DNA of 64,000 nucleotides from Methylocystis rosea (GCF_003855495.1 NZ_CP034086.1:62001-126000); one strand, 5' to 3'. Counted from the stretch's first letter, positions 27,054-36,455 are shown. Notes: generated from the sequence alone by a model not told the origin. Made by a program: numbers and translations.

Positions 27054-28019
27054 CTAAGGCTCGCCGGATTTCGGCGGCTCTTGCACGCCACGTTCATGCT
27101 CATGCGCCTGCGGCGCCTGCCTGGCCTTTGGTCCAAGCGTTTTGGCGATGATAGGTTCTGTCGTCGAGGTCCAATCCGGACCGGCGGCGACGATCGGGGT
27201 CGGCGCGTCTCCGGGCGTGATGTGGACGAGCGAATAGCCGCGCTTTTTCAGTTCGCGCAGAAATTCCGGCAGCATCTGCGCGGTGATCCCCTGCGAATCG
27301 TGGAAGAGCACGATGCCTTTGCGGTTCTTTTCGAGCCGCGACAGCACGAGATCGAGTTCGGCCTTGGGCGTCATATGCGACCAGTCCGAGGCCCACAAAT
27401 CCGAGCCGAAGATTGTGTAGCCGCGCGCCGTAAGGTCGGCGACGAGCGCGGGCGTATCGGCGAAGCCGGGAAAGCGGAAGAAGGGCGCGGCCGTCGCGCC
27501 GAGCGCCTTGTTCACGGCGGCGATCCCCTTGTCGATGTCGGCCTTGGCGGCGTCCTCGCTCATCAGCCTCAGGGTCTTGTCGGGATGGCTGTAGGAATGG
27601 TGAGCGATGGTGTGGCCGTCCGCGGCGGCGCGCTTCACCAGAGCGGGCAGGCTTTCCGCATTCCGGCCAATCAGAAAGAAGGTCACGCGCGCGCATTCCT
27701 TAGCGAGCGCGTCGAGCACTTGCGGCGTGGGCGACGCCGGTCCGTCATCGAATGTCAGCACAACCTCATGGTCGCGCAAATCCAGCGTGCGCGGATAACT
27801 TTGCAGGCCGACCGCCGTTCCCTTGGCGCGGTCGATTTCGATGATGCGCGACACGCCAAGCGCGTCGGGTCCGCAGGTCCGTTCCGCGGCGGCGGCGTCG
27901 CGCGGGGCGTTAGAAACGCTGGCGGCGGTTAAAACCCCCAGCAGCACGAGCGCGAACCGCTGGAGGGGAGCGTCGACTGTCGCTTTGGCTCTTTTCAGCA
28001 ATGGAAAAATGGCGGTCAT
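27054..28019 (-). CDS. Polysaccharide deacetylase (NodB homology domain)
   Basis: A 321-residue exported carbohydrate esterase family 4 protein: hydrophobic N-terminal signal or anchor, then the NodB fold. Motif 1 is TFDDGP (catalytic base and metal Asp), motif 2 HHSYSH (metal His pair), motif 3 FFRFPGF, motif 4 SDLWASDW and motif 5 IVLFHDS, so all catalytic elements are present. It would remove N-acetyl groups from peptidoglycan or another envelope glycan. Start is uncertain: ATG 28019 gives the best signal peptide, ATG 28070 a longer form. Divergent from mgtE with little space for promoters. Confidence 0.85.
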   Translation of the reverse strand: MTAIFPLLKRAKATVDAPLQRFALVLLGVLTAASVSNAPRDAAAAERTCGPDALGVSRIIEIDRAKGTAVGLQSYPRTLDLRDHEVVLTFDDGPASPTPQVLDALAKECARVTFFLIGRNAESLPALVKRAAADGHTIAHHSYSHPDKTLRLMSEDAAKADIDKGIAAVNKALGATAAPFFRFPGFADTPALVADLTARGYTIFGSDLWASDWSHMTPKAELDLVLSRLEKNRKGIVLFHDSQGITAQMLPEFLRELKKRGYSLVHITPGDAPTPIVAAGPDWTSTTEPIIAKTLGPKARQAPQAHEHERGVQEPPKSGEP

Positions 28020-28090
28020 GACGGCTTGCCGGTTTGATTTCTCGCGCCCTCGGGTTAAGAGCGCGACCATAATATAGCGCGGGGCCGCCA

Positions 28091-29503
28091 ATGCCGCTCG
28101 ATCATGAAGATACGGCGACCGCCGCCGAGGACTTCCGCGACGGCGGAGAGGCGTCTCTCAGCCGGGAATTCGTTCTCGACGTCGAAGGCGCGATTGCGCT
28201 GGGCGACTCGGAGCGCGTTCACGAACTCGTCGGCGACCTCCATGAGGCGGACCTTGGCGCTCTGCTTGAGCGCTTAAGCCACGAAGCGCGACCGCGACTT
28301 GTCGAACTGATGGGCGCGGACTTCGACTTTACGGCCCTGATGGAGGTCGGCGAAGCGACCCGCGAGGAAATCCTCGACGAACTCCCGGTCGAGACCCTCG
28401 TCGAAGGCGTGCGCGACCTCGAAAGCGACGACGCCGTCGCCATTCTCGAAGGTCTGGAGCCAAAAGAACAGGCGGAGGTCCTCGACGCGCTCCCGGCGCA
28501 AGAGCGGATCGTCCTGCGTCGCTCGCTGGACTATCCGGAGGATTCCGCCGGGCGCCTGATGCAGACGACGTTTGTCGCGGCGCCCCCTTTCTGGACCGCG
28601 GGGCGCGTGCTCGATTTCTTTCGAGAATGTGGTGAAGAGAATCTGCCGGAGAGCTTTTTCGAAGTCTTCGTCGTCGATCCCGGCTACCGTTTGCTCGGGA
28701 CCGTTTTCCTCGACGCTCTGGTGCGGGCCAAGCCAAGCGTGCGGCTCGATGACATCATGCAGGAGGATCGGCGGCGGGTGATGGCGACCGAGGACGGCGC
28801 CGAGGCGGCGCGGCTCTTCGAGCGCTACAATCTCGTTTCCGTTCCGGTTGTCGATGAATCTGAACGGCTCGTCGGCGTTCTCACCATCGACGACATCGTT
28901 GACGTCATTCAGGAGCAGGCGTCGGACGAGATCCTGGCGCTCGGCGGCGTGAACCCCGAAGAAGAGCTGACCGACAATTTCTGGTGGATCGCGCGGAGCC
29001 GCTTTACTTGGCTCTCGGTCAATATGCTGACCGCCTTCATCACCTCCAGCGTGCTCAAGCACTTTCAGTTGCAGCTGGAGCAAATGGTGGCGCTGGCGGT
29101 GCTGGGACCGATCGTCGCGGGACAGGGCGGCAATTCCGCGACCCAGACCATGACCGTCGCCGTTCGGGCGCTCGCCACCCGCGAGCTGACCCGCGCCAAC
29201 GCCGTGCGGATTATTTTCCGGGAGCTGGCCATCGGCGCGGTCAATGGCGCGGCCTTTGGCCTCGTGACCGGCATCGTCGCCGCCAACTGGTTCAATAATG
29301 TTGGGCTTGGGCCTGTTATCGCCATGGCGATGTTCACGAATCTGGTCGCTGGCGCACTTGGCGGCATCGTCGTGCCGCTTGCGTTCGACAAGCTGAAGTT
29401 CGATCCTGCCGTCGCTTCGGGGCCTTTCGTGACGACCATCACCGACGTGGTCGGCTACGGGGCGTTCCTTACAATCGCCAGTATGTGGTTCCATTTGGGT
29501 TGA
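28091..29503 (+). CDS. mgtE: MgtE family magnesium transporter
   Basis: A 470-residue Mg2+ channel/transporter. An N-terminal acidic superhelical domain (about 30-150) with repeated LLERLSHEAR-like helices is followed by two CBS domains (about 155-275) that sense cytoplasmic Mg2+. A five-helix membrane domain (about 300-470) contains the pore region GPIVAGQGGNSATQT and the family GALGGIVVPL segment. Length and order are typical. No Mg2+ riboswitch or leader is evident in the short 5' region. Divergent from the deacetylase gene. Confidence 0.93.
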   Translation: MPLDHEDTATAAEDFRDGGEASLSREFVLDVEGAIALGDSERVHELVGDLHEADLGALLERLSHEARPRLVELMGADFDFTALMEVGEATREEILDELPVETLVEGVRDLESDDAVAILEGLEPKEQAEVLDALPAQERIVLRRSLDYPEDSAGRLMQTTFVAAPPFWTAGRVLDFFRECGEENLPESFFEVFVVDPGYRLLGTVFLDALVRAKPSVRLDDIMQEDRRRVMATEDGAEAARLFERYNLVSVPVVDESERLVGVLTIDDIVDVIQEQASDEILALGGVNPEEELTDNFWWIARSRFTWLSVNMLTAFITSSVLKHFQLQLEQMVALAVLGPIVAGQGGNSATQTMTVAVRALATRELTRANAVRIIFRELAIGAVNGAAFGLVTGIVAANWFNNVGLGPVIAMAMFTNLVAGALGGIVVPLAFDKLKFDPAVASGPFVTTITDVVGYGAFLTIASMWFHLG

Positions 29504-29555
29504 GGCGTTTGGGGCGTTTACGCTCCGTTACCGCCTGCGGAGATAATTTGGCGAA

Positions 29556-30563
29556 ATGCGCCCGTTCAAATATTTTCCCCTGCTTTCCTCCGCCCTCGTG
29601 TGCGCCGTATCGGCCGCGGCGACCCTCGCCGGCTGCGGCAGCTCCTATGATCCGAGCTTTTCGCGCCGGCCGCGGTTCCAGACCAGCGCGCCGCTGATCA
29701 ATCCCAAGCGCGACCCAAGCTTTCTCGCCTACGCCGTGCCGGAGAACGATCTCCATAAATTCCCGGCGACGCGCAGCGCCGAATTCGCCGTCCACGGCAT
29801 CGACGTCTCGAAATATCAGGGGAATATCGACTGGGAGCAGGTCAAGGACTCTGGCGTCTCCTTCGCCTTCATCAAGGCCACGGAAGGCGGCGACCGGGTC
29901 GACTCGAAATTCGCCTATAATTGGGCCGCGGCGAAGGCCGCCGGCGTGCCGCGCGGCGCCTATCACTTCGTTTACTGGTGCCGCCGGCCGCATGAAGAGA
30001 TTGGCAATTTCGCCAGCGTCGTGCCGAATGAGCCCGACGCGCTGCCGCCGGTGCTCGATGTCGAGGCGACGCCGACGTCGGGAACCTGCAAACGCACGCT
30101 TTATCGCGAGGAAGTGCTGCGCGACATGAAGGACATGCTCACGCAGATGGAGCGCCATTACGGCAAGAAGCCGATCATCTATTCCTCGGTCGACTTCTAT
30201 CAGGCGATCCTGCACTCCGACGCGCTGTCCGAATATCCGATCTGGGTGCGTTCGACGAAATATCACCCACAGGTGCGTTACGGCGACCGCAAGTGGACTT
30301 TTTGGCAGTATCGCTCGGACGGGCGCGTGCCGGGCATCACCGGCGCGGTGGACCAGAACACGTTCAATGGCTCAGCCGATCACTGGCGAAGCTGGCTCGC
30401 GCATCAGACCGGCCTGGCGGCGGCGCCGGTCGCGGCGCGGCCCGCCGACGATCGCGGCGGGAAGCAGCTCATCGAGGAAGATCCGGCGATGCTGTCGGGC
30501 GGCGAAAAGAACGCCTATGACAAGGCGGCGAGCGGCCCCGTCCCGCCGGCAGCCGTCCAATAG
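29556..30563 (+). CDS. GH25-family lysozyme-like lipoprotein
   Basis: A 335-residue exported protein with a signal ending in lipobox LAGC, so probably membrane-anchored in the periplasm. The glycoside hydrolase 25 barrel starts near residue 80 with HGIDVSKYQG (first catalytic Asp) and has FIKATEGG, PRGAYHFVY, PVLDVEATP (catalytic Glu) and WQYRSDGRVPGI, all classical for N-acetylmuramidases. A Pro/Ala-rich C-terminal tail of about 55 residues follows. Likely a peptidoglycan-cleaving or remodelling enzyme. ATG 29556 lies 52 nt after mgtE on the same strand, so co-transcription is possible. Confidence 0.9.
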   Translation: MRPFKYFPLLSSALVCAVSAAATLAGCGSSYDPSFSRRPRFQTSAPLINPKRDPSFLAYAVPENDLHKFPATRSAEFAVHGIDVSKYQGNIDWEQVKDSGVSFAFIKATEGGDRVDSKFAYNWAAAKAAGVPRGAYHFVYWCRRPHEEIGNFASVVPNEPDALPPVLDVEATPTSGTCKRTLYREEVLRDMKDMLTQMERHYGKKPIIYSSVDFYQAILHSDALSEYPIWVRSTKYHPQVRYGDRKWTFWQYRSDGRVPGITGAVDQNTFNGSADHWRSWLAHQTGLAAAPVAARPADDRGGKQLIEEDPAMLSGGEKNAYDKAASGPVPPAAVQ

Positions 30564-30702
30564 GGAAAGCCGCAGCGCCCGATCGCCTTGGTGAAAGCCC
30601 TCGCCGGGGTAGCCATCGGGCGAGATTTCGCGTATAGGCGCAACGCCAGTTTCCGCCGCGCGGCGCTCCCGTCCGCGGCCCTTCCATTTAGAGAGAGAAT
30701 AA

Positions 30703-30891
30703 ATGGCCGTTCCGAAGAGAAAAACCTCGCCCATGAAGCGGGGATTCCGTCGCTCCGCCGACGCCCTCAAGGCGCCGACCTATATCGAAGACAAGGATTC
30801 CGGCGAGCTCCGCCGGCCGCATCACGTCGACCTCAAGTCCGGCATGTATCGTGGCCGTCAGGTGCTGAAGCCGAAATCCGTCGAGGAATAA
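30703..30891 (+). CDS. rpmF: 50S ribosomal protein L32
   Basis: A 62-residue L32: [18 protein letters not shown] start, basic N-terminal half, and the alphaproteobacterial [17 protein letters not shown] ending. Zinc cysteines are absent, as usual in this group. A purine-rich AGAGAGAA site precedes the ATG, and an intrinsic terminator follows at 30917-30946. The fatty-acid gene plsX that often follows rpmF is not present here. Confidence 0.97.
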   Translation: MAVPKRKTSPMKRGFRRSADALKAPTYIEDKDSGELRRPHHVDLKSGMYRGRQVLKPKSVEE

Positions 30892-30916
30892 TCCCTCCGA
30901 CGAGTGAGGAAATGAA

Positions 30917-30946
30917 AGCGGGCCGCGAGGCTCGCTTTTTTGTTTT
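30917..30946 (+). terminator. Rho-independent terminator after rpmF
   Basis: Eight-base-pair stem AGCGGGCC / GGCTCGCT (one G-U pair) with a GCGA tetraloop, followed by a T-rich tail from 30936. Placed 26 nt after the rpmF stop. Confidence 0.8.
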
Positions 30947-31049
30947 CGAACGCTCATGCGGGCCTTATTCATTCCAGGCGGTCGGGGATCGCTCAGGCTA
31001 CGCGAAGGTTTGCAAGGCCGTCCTTGCCGGGTAGGATCCTGCGGAGGAA

Positions 31050-31817
31050 ATGCTCGTGAATAGCGTTGATATATCTATAGTCACTTTTTTTGCGACATTG
31101 CTTGCAGGTATATTTGGATTTTCTGTTACACTACGGCTCAAAGAGAGCTGGCTTGATGGAGTATCAAGGGATCAGTTTAAAGCAGTAAGAAACATGATTG
31201 CTTCACTGCTTGCGGTGTGTCTCGGCTTTTTATTGGTAACGGCTAAAAACAATTTTGATAAGAAGGTTGACGAGGTCAGAACGCAAGCGTCCAAGGTCGT
31301 TTTGTTGCATCGCGTGTTGGATTTGTTTGGCGACGAAGCCAACGAAGCGAGAACAAAAATCATGCGCACTGTGCAGGGTCAGATTGATCTATTGCAGGTC
31401 GCGAGCGGCAATAACATCGATCAAAAGGAGGCTTTTAAAAAAGCCAAGATCGATTCATTTCGCGAAGCAGTGCTCAATTTAGATGCGAAAGATGAGAAAA
31501 AATCATGGGCGAAGACGGCTGCGCTTAATTTAACCCAAGAAATTTCCGGCATAAGATGGAAAATCTATAACGACTTGAACGCCAACATACCGCTGGAGGT
31601 GGTCATATTCCTGATCGCTCTGCTCGTGACGGTTTTCTTTAATTTCGGCGTCATTTCGCACCATCATTGGACAGCAGCGCTTGGGCTTGTTACGGCCTCC
31701 TTATGCGTGTCCGGGGCAATCTTTCTGCTGGTGGAGCTCGATCGGCCATTCCAGGGATTTTTCACTGTTCCAACCGACCCTCTGAAATCTGCGGTCGATA
31801 TTATCAAGACTGGCTAG
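31050..31817 (+). CDS. DUF4239 (bestrophin-like) membrane protein, low-GC
   Basis: A 255-residue membrane protein: two helices near the N-terminus (about 5-28 and 48-67), a charged, mostly helical soluble middle with many Lys/Glu, and two C-terminal helices (about 185-205 and 210-230). It ends with the family motif LVELDRPFQGFF-VPTDPL typical of DUF4239. Function unknown; the family has been compared to bestrophin anion channels. Base composition and codon use (Lys AAA, Ile ATA, Leu TTG/TTA) are clearly more AT-rich than the neighbours, which points to recent acquisition. GGAGGAA lies directly before ATG 31050; GTG 31056 has better RBS spacing. Confidence 0.8.
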   Translation: MLVNSVDISIVTFFATLLAGIFGFSVTLRLKESWLDGVSRDQFKAVRNMIASLLAVCLGFLLVTAKNNFDKKVDEVRTQASKVVLLHRVLDLFGDEANEARTKIMRTVQGQIDLLQVASGNNIDQKEAFKKAKIDSFREAVLNLDAKDEKKSWAKTAALNLTQEISGIRWKIYNDLNANIPLEVVIFLIALLVTVFFNFGVISHHHWTAALGLVTASLCVSGAIFLLVELDRPFQGFFTVPTDPLKSAVDIIKTG

Positions 31818-31882
31818 GTCAACAGAGGGCGGCCAGCAGAGCCGCGCCTTTGCCGTGGCCGGACAGATTTCGCCAGCGTTGA

Positions 31883-32668
31883 TCAGCGCCGCTGTTGAGC
31901 GGACGCGAGCAGCGGCAGCAGCAGCGCGCGCGGCGTCGCCGCCGCACCCCAAACGAACATCCGGTTGACGAGGCCCGGCACGATGACGCGCTTGCCGGCC
32001 ATCAGCCCTTCATAGCCCTGGCGCGCGACTTCCGCCGCCGGCAGCATCGCCGGCTTGATCGCCGTCATAAAGCCGGAGAGATCCATCCCGGCGCGCGCCT
32101 GGAAGCCGGTCTGCACCGGACCGGGACACAGGCACGCGACCTTCACCCCCAGCGGCTTCAATTCCTGCGACAGCGCTTCGCTGAAGGAGCGCACATAGGC
32201 CTTGGTGGCGTAATAGACCGCGAAGCCCGGTCCCGGCATGAAGGCCGCGACCGAGGCGACGTTGAGCACGCCGCCCTTCACCGCGACGATCGCCGGCAGA
32301 AAGCGCAAGGTCAGCGCGGTGAGCGCGCGCATGTTGAGATCGACGATCGCGAGCTGCTCGGCGGCGTCGAGCTCGATGGCGCGGCCCATGAGGCCAAATC
32401 CGGCGTTGTTGACCAGGAAGCGCGGGGCGGCGCCGGCCTCCGCGAGACGCTCCGACAGAACGTCTGCGGCGCCTTGCTCGGTAAGATCGAGCTCGATGGG
32501 GAGCGGGCGAACGGCGCCATTGGCGGCGATTTCGTCGGCCAGAGCTTCCAGCCGGTCGCCGCGACGGGCGACGAGCGCAACTTCATGGCCGTTGGCGGCG
32601 AAGATGCGGGCAAGCGCCGCGCCAATGCCGTCGGACGCGCCGGTGATGACCGCGACGGGGCGCGTCAC
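31883..32668 (-). CDS. Short-chain dehydrogenase/reductase
   Basis: A 261-residue classical SDR. Cofactor motif TGASDGIGAALA at about residues 9-20, with Arg-Arg after strand 2 (ALVARRGDR) indicating NADP(H); NNAGFG after strand 4; catalytic Ser in NVASVAAF and YYATK with Tyr and Lys. The substrate is unknown. GTG start overlaps the stop of the upstream TerB-like gene by four bases (GTGA), so the two are coupled. Confidence 0.88.
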   Translation of the reverse strand: MTRPVAVITGASDGIGAALARIFAANGHEVALVARRGDRLEALADEIAANGAVRPLPIELDLTEQGAADVLSERLAEAGAAPRFLVNNAGFGLMGRAIELDAAEQLAIVDLNMRALTALTLRFLPAIVAVKGGVLNVASVAAFMPGPGFAVYYATKAYVRSFSEALSQELKPLGVKVACLCPGPVQTGFQARAGMDLSGFMTAIKPAMLPAAEVARQGYEGLMAGKRVIVPGLVNRMFVWGAAATPRALLLPLLASAQQRR

Positions 32669-33168
32669 CGGCCGTCACCCTTGCTTGGCGACCAGGGGCC
32701 GGTCGGCGCAGGGACGGCGGCCTCGCGGAACTCGCGGCGCAGCTCGACGCGTTCGCGGGTCGAGACGCCAAGCAATTCGGCGACGCGCCAGACGACGTTC
32801 TCCTCGAATTCATGCACCGCGCCATCGGCATGCGCCATGTCCCAAAGCATGCCGATGATCTGGCGGCGCCCGTCCTCATCGAGCCGGCGCTTCAGAACGC
32901 TGGTAAAGCGATAGAGGTCGACGGCGTCGCGCTCGCTCGCCTGCGCGGCGTCGATCAATTCGGCCGCGTCGTCCCCCTGGAGATTGAAGCGCGCCTCGAC
33001 GAGCTGCCGGATGCGGGCCTTCTCCTTGTCGTCGAATTGCCCGTCGACCGAGGCGATATGGACGAGAAGCGCGGCGGCGGCGAGCTGATAGTCCGCGGCC
33101 TCAAAGGCCTTCGGACGCTCGGCCTCGCCGGTGAGTTCGTTGATGAAGTTTTTGAGCGCTGAGAACAT
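32665..33168 (-). CDS. TerB-like family protein
   Basis: A 167-residue cytoplasmic all-helical protein of the TerB type: AAALLVHIASVDGQFDDKEKARI carries the acidic metal-binding motif, repeated in the second half as GMLWDMAHADGAVHEFEE. TerB-domain proteins bind Ca2+ or other metals and are linked with tellurite and stress responses, but single-domain copies like this are of unknown role. ATG 33168 is chosen because the conserved start MFSALKNFINEL begins there; longer frames reach 33282. First gene of a coupled pair with the SDR. Confidence 0.8.
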   Translation of the reverse strand: MFSALKNFINELTGEAERPKAFEAADYQLAAAALLVHIASVDGQFDDKEKARIRQLVEARFNLQGDDAAELIDAAQASERDAVDLYRFTSVLKRRLDEDGRRQIIGMLWDMAHADGAVHEFEENVVWRVAELLGVSTRERVELRREFREAAVPAPTGPWSPSKGDGR

Positions 33169-33356
33169 GGGCGGCGAAGCTAGCGGGACGGGAGCTGCGT
33201 TGCAAATCCGTAGAGAGCAGGAGAGAGGGGAGGGGTAGGTGGGTCGACGCGCGCTCCTATCGCGCAGAAGCTTGACCGCCACACGAACAAGGGCGCCCGA
33301 CTACTAGCGGACAGAATTTCACCGCCCGACGGATTGCTCCCATCACCAAGCCCGGC

Positions 33357-34502
33357 TTGCTGTTTCGTTCACTGTCAGACAGAGTGAAGAACCGAGGGCA
33401 ATCGGCTGGCGGAATTAAACAAGGCTTTTCCGAGATTACGAGCAAACCCTTAGATCCCCAGTATAACGCAGTGCTCGCGCAGGCAATCGTTGACACGGTG
33501 CGCGACCCTTTGCTGGTGCTTGACTGCCATTTCAGCGTAACCGCGGCGAGCCGATCTTTTTTCCATGTTTTTGAAGCGCGCCCCGAAGACGTCATCGGAC
33601 ATTCCGTTTATGAGATCTTACACGGCTGTTTCAAGATCCCGCGCCTCGTTTCGCTTTTAAATAAGGTCTTGCCCGAGCACGTCGCCGCGGAAGACTTTGA
33701 AATCGACGCTGTCTTTCCGCGCGTCGGGCGGCGCGCCCTGATTGTGAACGCGCGAGAAGTCTTCTTTGTTGGCAACACTCACAAAGCTATTTTGCTCTCT
33801 TTCGTAGACGAGACCCATCGGCGCTTAATTGAGAAGGAAAAAGAGTCCCTCTACAACGAAACCCGGAGGCTGCTTCGCGAGAAAGAAGTGCTGCTGCTCG
33901 AAATGCAGCACCGCATTTTCAACAGTTTGCAGATCATTGCGAACATTCTCATGATGAAGACCCGCATTACGACGTCCGAAGAGGCGCGGCGCCATCTCGA
34001 GGACGCCTATTCACGCGTGATGTCGGTCGCGTCGTTGCAGAGGCATATTGATACTGCAGGGCGATCGGATCTGGTCGAAGTTGTTCCCTATCTGACGACC
34101 CTATGCGATGGCCTTGCGGCCTCGGTGATTGGCGAAGAGAAAAGGATAACCCTCAATTATGCCTTCGACAGCGCCCTTATTCCTCCGACGGAAGCGGTAA
34201 GCATCGGCTTGATCGTGACGGAGACGGTTATCAACGCTGTGAAATATGCCTTTCCTGAGAAGCGTCCCGACGCGGAAATTCTCGTCAGATACGAGACCTC
34301 CGGCGCCAACTGGCGGCTGACCGTGTCGGATAACGGCGTCGGCAAGCAAAAAGAGAATGGCGCGGCGCCCCACGAGGGCCTAGGCAGCACGCTGGTAAAA
34401 GCGTTGACACAACAGATCAAAGCGCAGATCGAAACAGTGAGCAGTCCGAAAGGACTGACTGTGTCAATCACACATGCTTCATTTAGCCCAAACCCTGCCT
34501 GA
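33357..34502 (+). CDS. PAS / HisKA_2-type sensor histidine kinase
   Basis: About 381 residues, soluble. A PAS domain (about 42-160) includes TVRDPLLVLDCHFSV and VIGHSVYEIL. A coiled linker leads to the HisKA_2 dimerisation helix, where the phosphoacceptor His lies in LLLEMQHRIFNSLQIIA (about residue 187). The ATPase domain has the N-box ETVINAVKYAFP, G1-box VSDNGVGK and GLGSTLV. The N-box residue pattern and HRIFNSL differ slightly from the classical HRVKNNL of this kinase group. It is intact, unlike the related kinase at 1818-2950. No response regulator nearby. Start uncertain: TTG 33357 or GTG 33384. Confidence 0.83.
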   Translation: MLFRSLSDRVKNRGQSAGGIKQGFSEITSKPLDPQYNAVLAQAIVDTVRDPLLVLDCHFSVTAASRSFFHVFEARPEDVIGHSVYEILHGCFKIPRLVSLLNKVLPEHVAAEDFEIDAVFPRVGRRALIVNAREVFFVGNTHKAILLSFVDETHRRLIEKEKESLYNETRRLLREKEVLLLEMQHRIFNSLQIIANILMMKTRITTSEEARRHLEDAYSRVMSVASLQRHIDTAGRSDLVEVVPYLTTLCDGLAASVIGEEKRITLNYAFDSALIPPTEAVSIGLIVTETVINAVKYAFPEKRPDAEILVRYETSGANWRLTVSDNGVGKQKENGAAPHEGLGSTLVKALTQQIKAQIETVSSPKGLTVSITHASFSPNPA

Positions 34503-34787
34503 CGCGGTTCTTTCTTCCTTCGCCAAGGGGAATGTCCCGCGTCGTCGCCCGATTCATCCCGAGCAGACTAACTCAGTGACAATCCAGCTGTATTGCTGAG
34601 CGCTCACACGACTGCCCATCGCCATTGGCGAACGCCGCCACAGAATGACCGAAATTACCGGTCAAAGGCGACATTCTTTACATTCCGAAAAGCAAGTGAT
34701 GGCAAGGTCTCGGCTCAGCAAAGACGTTCGGCGGCTATAGGCCGGAGCATTCTCTGGTCGGCAACAGGACATGGGAACTCCAAAACT

Positions 34788-35498
34788 ATGATCATGGACG
34801 ATGGGATTGCCGATGCCGGCGATAGAAACGAGGAAGCTCTGCTTGGGCTTCGGTCGGGGCGTCTCAACCGCCGGTCGTTTCTGGTCGGCTCCGCCGCCGG
34901 TCTCGGCGCGGCGGGGCTCGCAGGTTGCGTGTCGTCCGACGACATGATGCGCGCCGAAGCGGCGAAGCTTTACGGGCCGGTTCCCAACGACAAATTCGCG
35001 ATCCCGGCGGTCGATATCAGCAGGGTCGATCCGAAATATTTTCGCCAGAAAGTGCGCTACGACAGCAAGGAAGCGCCCGGCACGATCATCGTCGATCCTG
35101 GCAAATTCCATCTTTACCGCATCGAAGGCGACGGAATGGCCACCCGCTATGGCGCCAATGTCAGCCGCCCCGGGTTCCTGTGGAGTGGTGAAGTCTATGT
35201 CGGGCGCAAGGCCGAGTGGCCCACCTGGACGCCGCCCAAGGAGATGATCGCCCGCCAGCCAGAGGCGCGCAAATATGCCGGCGGCATGCCGGGAGGTCTG
35301 GAGAATCCGCTCGGCGCCCGTGTGCTGTATCTTTATAAAAACGGCGTCTACACGGTTTACACGATCTACAGCACCAGCGACCCCGATACGCTCGGGCAGG
35401 GCATCACGAGCGGCTGTACGGGTCTTCTCAGTCAGGACATGCTTGACCTCTATGCGCGAACGCCGGTCAAGACGAAGGTGGTCATGCTGCCGGCATAG
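34788..35498 (+). CDS. L,D-transpeptidase (YkuD) family lipoprotein, catalytic His lost
   Basis: A 236-residue exported protein with a twin-arginine motif (LNRRSFLVGS) and lipobox LAGC, then an ErfK/YbiS/YcfS/YnhG catalytic domain. Family landmarks NPLGARVLYLYKNGVY and LYARTPVKTKVVML are clear. The active-site stretch is altered: the conserved IHGT reads IYST (Tyr194 in place of the catalytic His) and SSGCIRM reads TSGCTGL. Cys210 is kept but the Arg two residues later is Gly. Cross-linking or L,D-transpeptidase activity is therefore doubtful; a binding or regulatory role is possible. ATG 34788 or 34794 can both serve as start. Confidence 0.85.
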   Translation: MIMDDGIADAGDRNEEALLGLRSGRLNRRSFLVGSAAGLGAAGLAGCVSSDDMMRAEAAKLYGPVPNDKFAIPAVDISRVDPKYFRQKVRYDSKEAPGTIIVDPGKFHLYRIEGDGMATRYGANVSRPGFLWSGEVYVGRKAEWPTWTPPKEMIARQPEARKYAGGMPGGLENPLGARVLYLYKNGVYTVYTIYSTSDPDTLGQGITSGCTGLLSQDMLDLYARTPVKTKVVMLPA

Positions 35499-35536
35499 CC
35501 AACGGCGTCAGGCTCCTTTTCTAGGCAACGCCAATC

Positions 35537-36334
35537 CTAGGACCTGAGCGACGACGCCGTCGTCAGCTCTTGATACGCCTGCGGCAGCAAACGCGCGAGC
35601 AGCGCCCCCCACGCGCGCTGTCCGCTGTCGCCGGCGATCAGGTCCTGGCGGATCTCGACCTCGACGTGGAGTAGGCCGCGTCGCTCGCCATGCACCGGAA
35701 TGGTGTAATCCGACTCATCGGTCACGCTATAGGGCTCATTGTCGCCGACGATGAGTCCGTCTTCGCGTCTGAGCGAAGCGATCAGCAGATCGGCGAAACG
35801 CGCGTCGCGATTGTACAGCACGCCGGCATGCCAGGGCCGCGCCGCGCCCATGTAGACCGGCGTAAAACTATGCATCGCGATTAACGCCGCCGGCCGGCCC
35901 TCCCGCCATCGCCGATCAAGCTCGGCTTTGATCCGATCATGATAGGGCTGGAAAATCTCGCGCAGCCGCGCGTCCTTCTGGCCTTCGCTCAAACCGACGT
36001 TTCCAGGGATCGGGGTAAACTCGCTGATTTCGGGGATTGACGTCTCCGACCCCGGCGCGCGGTTGCAGTCGATGACCAGGCGGGAATAGTTCTGCTGCAC
36101 CAAAGTGGCGTCGAGCGCGTCCGCGACGAAGCGGGACACCTTGGCGACGCCAATGTCCCAGGCGATGTGGCGCGCCAATTCGCTTTCCGGAACGCCGAGC
36201 CGCCCGAGCGCGCGCGGGAGGGAATTGCCCGCGTGATCGACCACGATCAGCAATGGCGAGAGGCCGTTTTCATTATGCACCGTGATCGGCGCCGGGTCAT
36301 CGGCCGCCAACAGCCTGTATGGCGTTCCAGTCAT
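35537..36334 (-). CDS. N-formylglutamate amidohydrolase family protein
   Basis: A 265-residue zinc-dependent amidohydrolase of the HutG-II/FGase type. LIVVDHAGNSLPRALGRLG carries the first metal His with preceding Asp. Other family motifs are HIAWDIG, VQQNYSRLVIDCNR, ALIAMHSFTPVY, and LLHVEVEIRQDL with the catalytic Glu. Canonical enzymes deformylate N-formylglutamate in histidine breakdown, but no hut genes are here, so another N-acyl substrate is possible. ATG 36334 is chosen for family length and an AGAGAA site. Divergent from the first transglutaminase. Confidence 0.85.
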   Translation of the reverse strand: MTGTPYRLLAADDPAPITVHNENGLSPLLIVVDHAGNSLPRALGRLGVPESELARHIAWDIGVAKVSRFVADALDATLVQQNYSRLVIDCNRAPGSETSIPEISEFTPIPGNVGLSEGQKDARLREIFQPYHDRIKAELDRRWREGRPAALIAMHSFTPVYMGAARPWHAGVLYNRDARFADLLIASLRREDGLIVGDNEPYSVTDESDYTIPVHGERRGLLHVEVEIRQDLIAGDSGQRAWGALLARLLPQAYQELTTASSLRS

Positions 36335-36455
36335 GGGCGTTCTCTTCGTTGGAGCGGCGACGGCGCGATGCGATAAACGCGTCCTGTTCCTGGCGTGGAA
36401 ATTGCGTGCTATCCGAGCTTGTATTATCCGCAACTTGGATCAGCGCGGGACCGAA

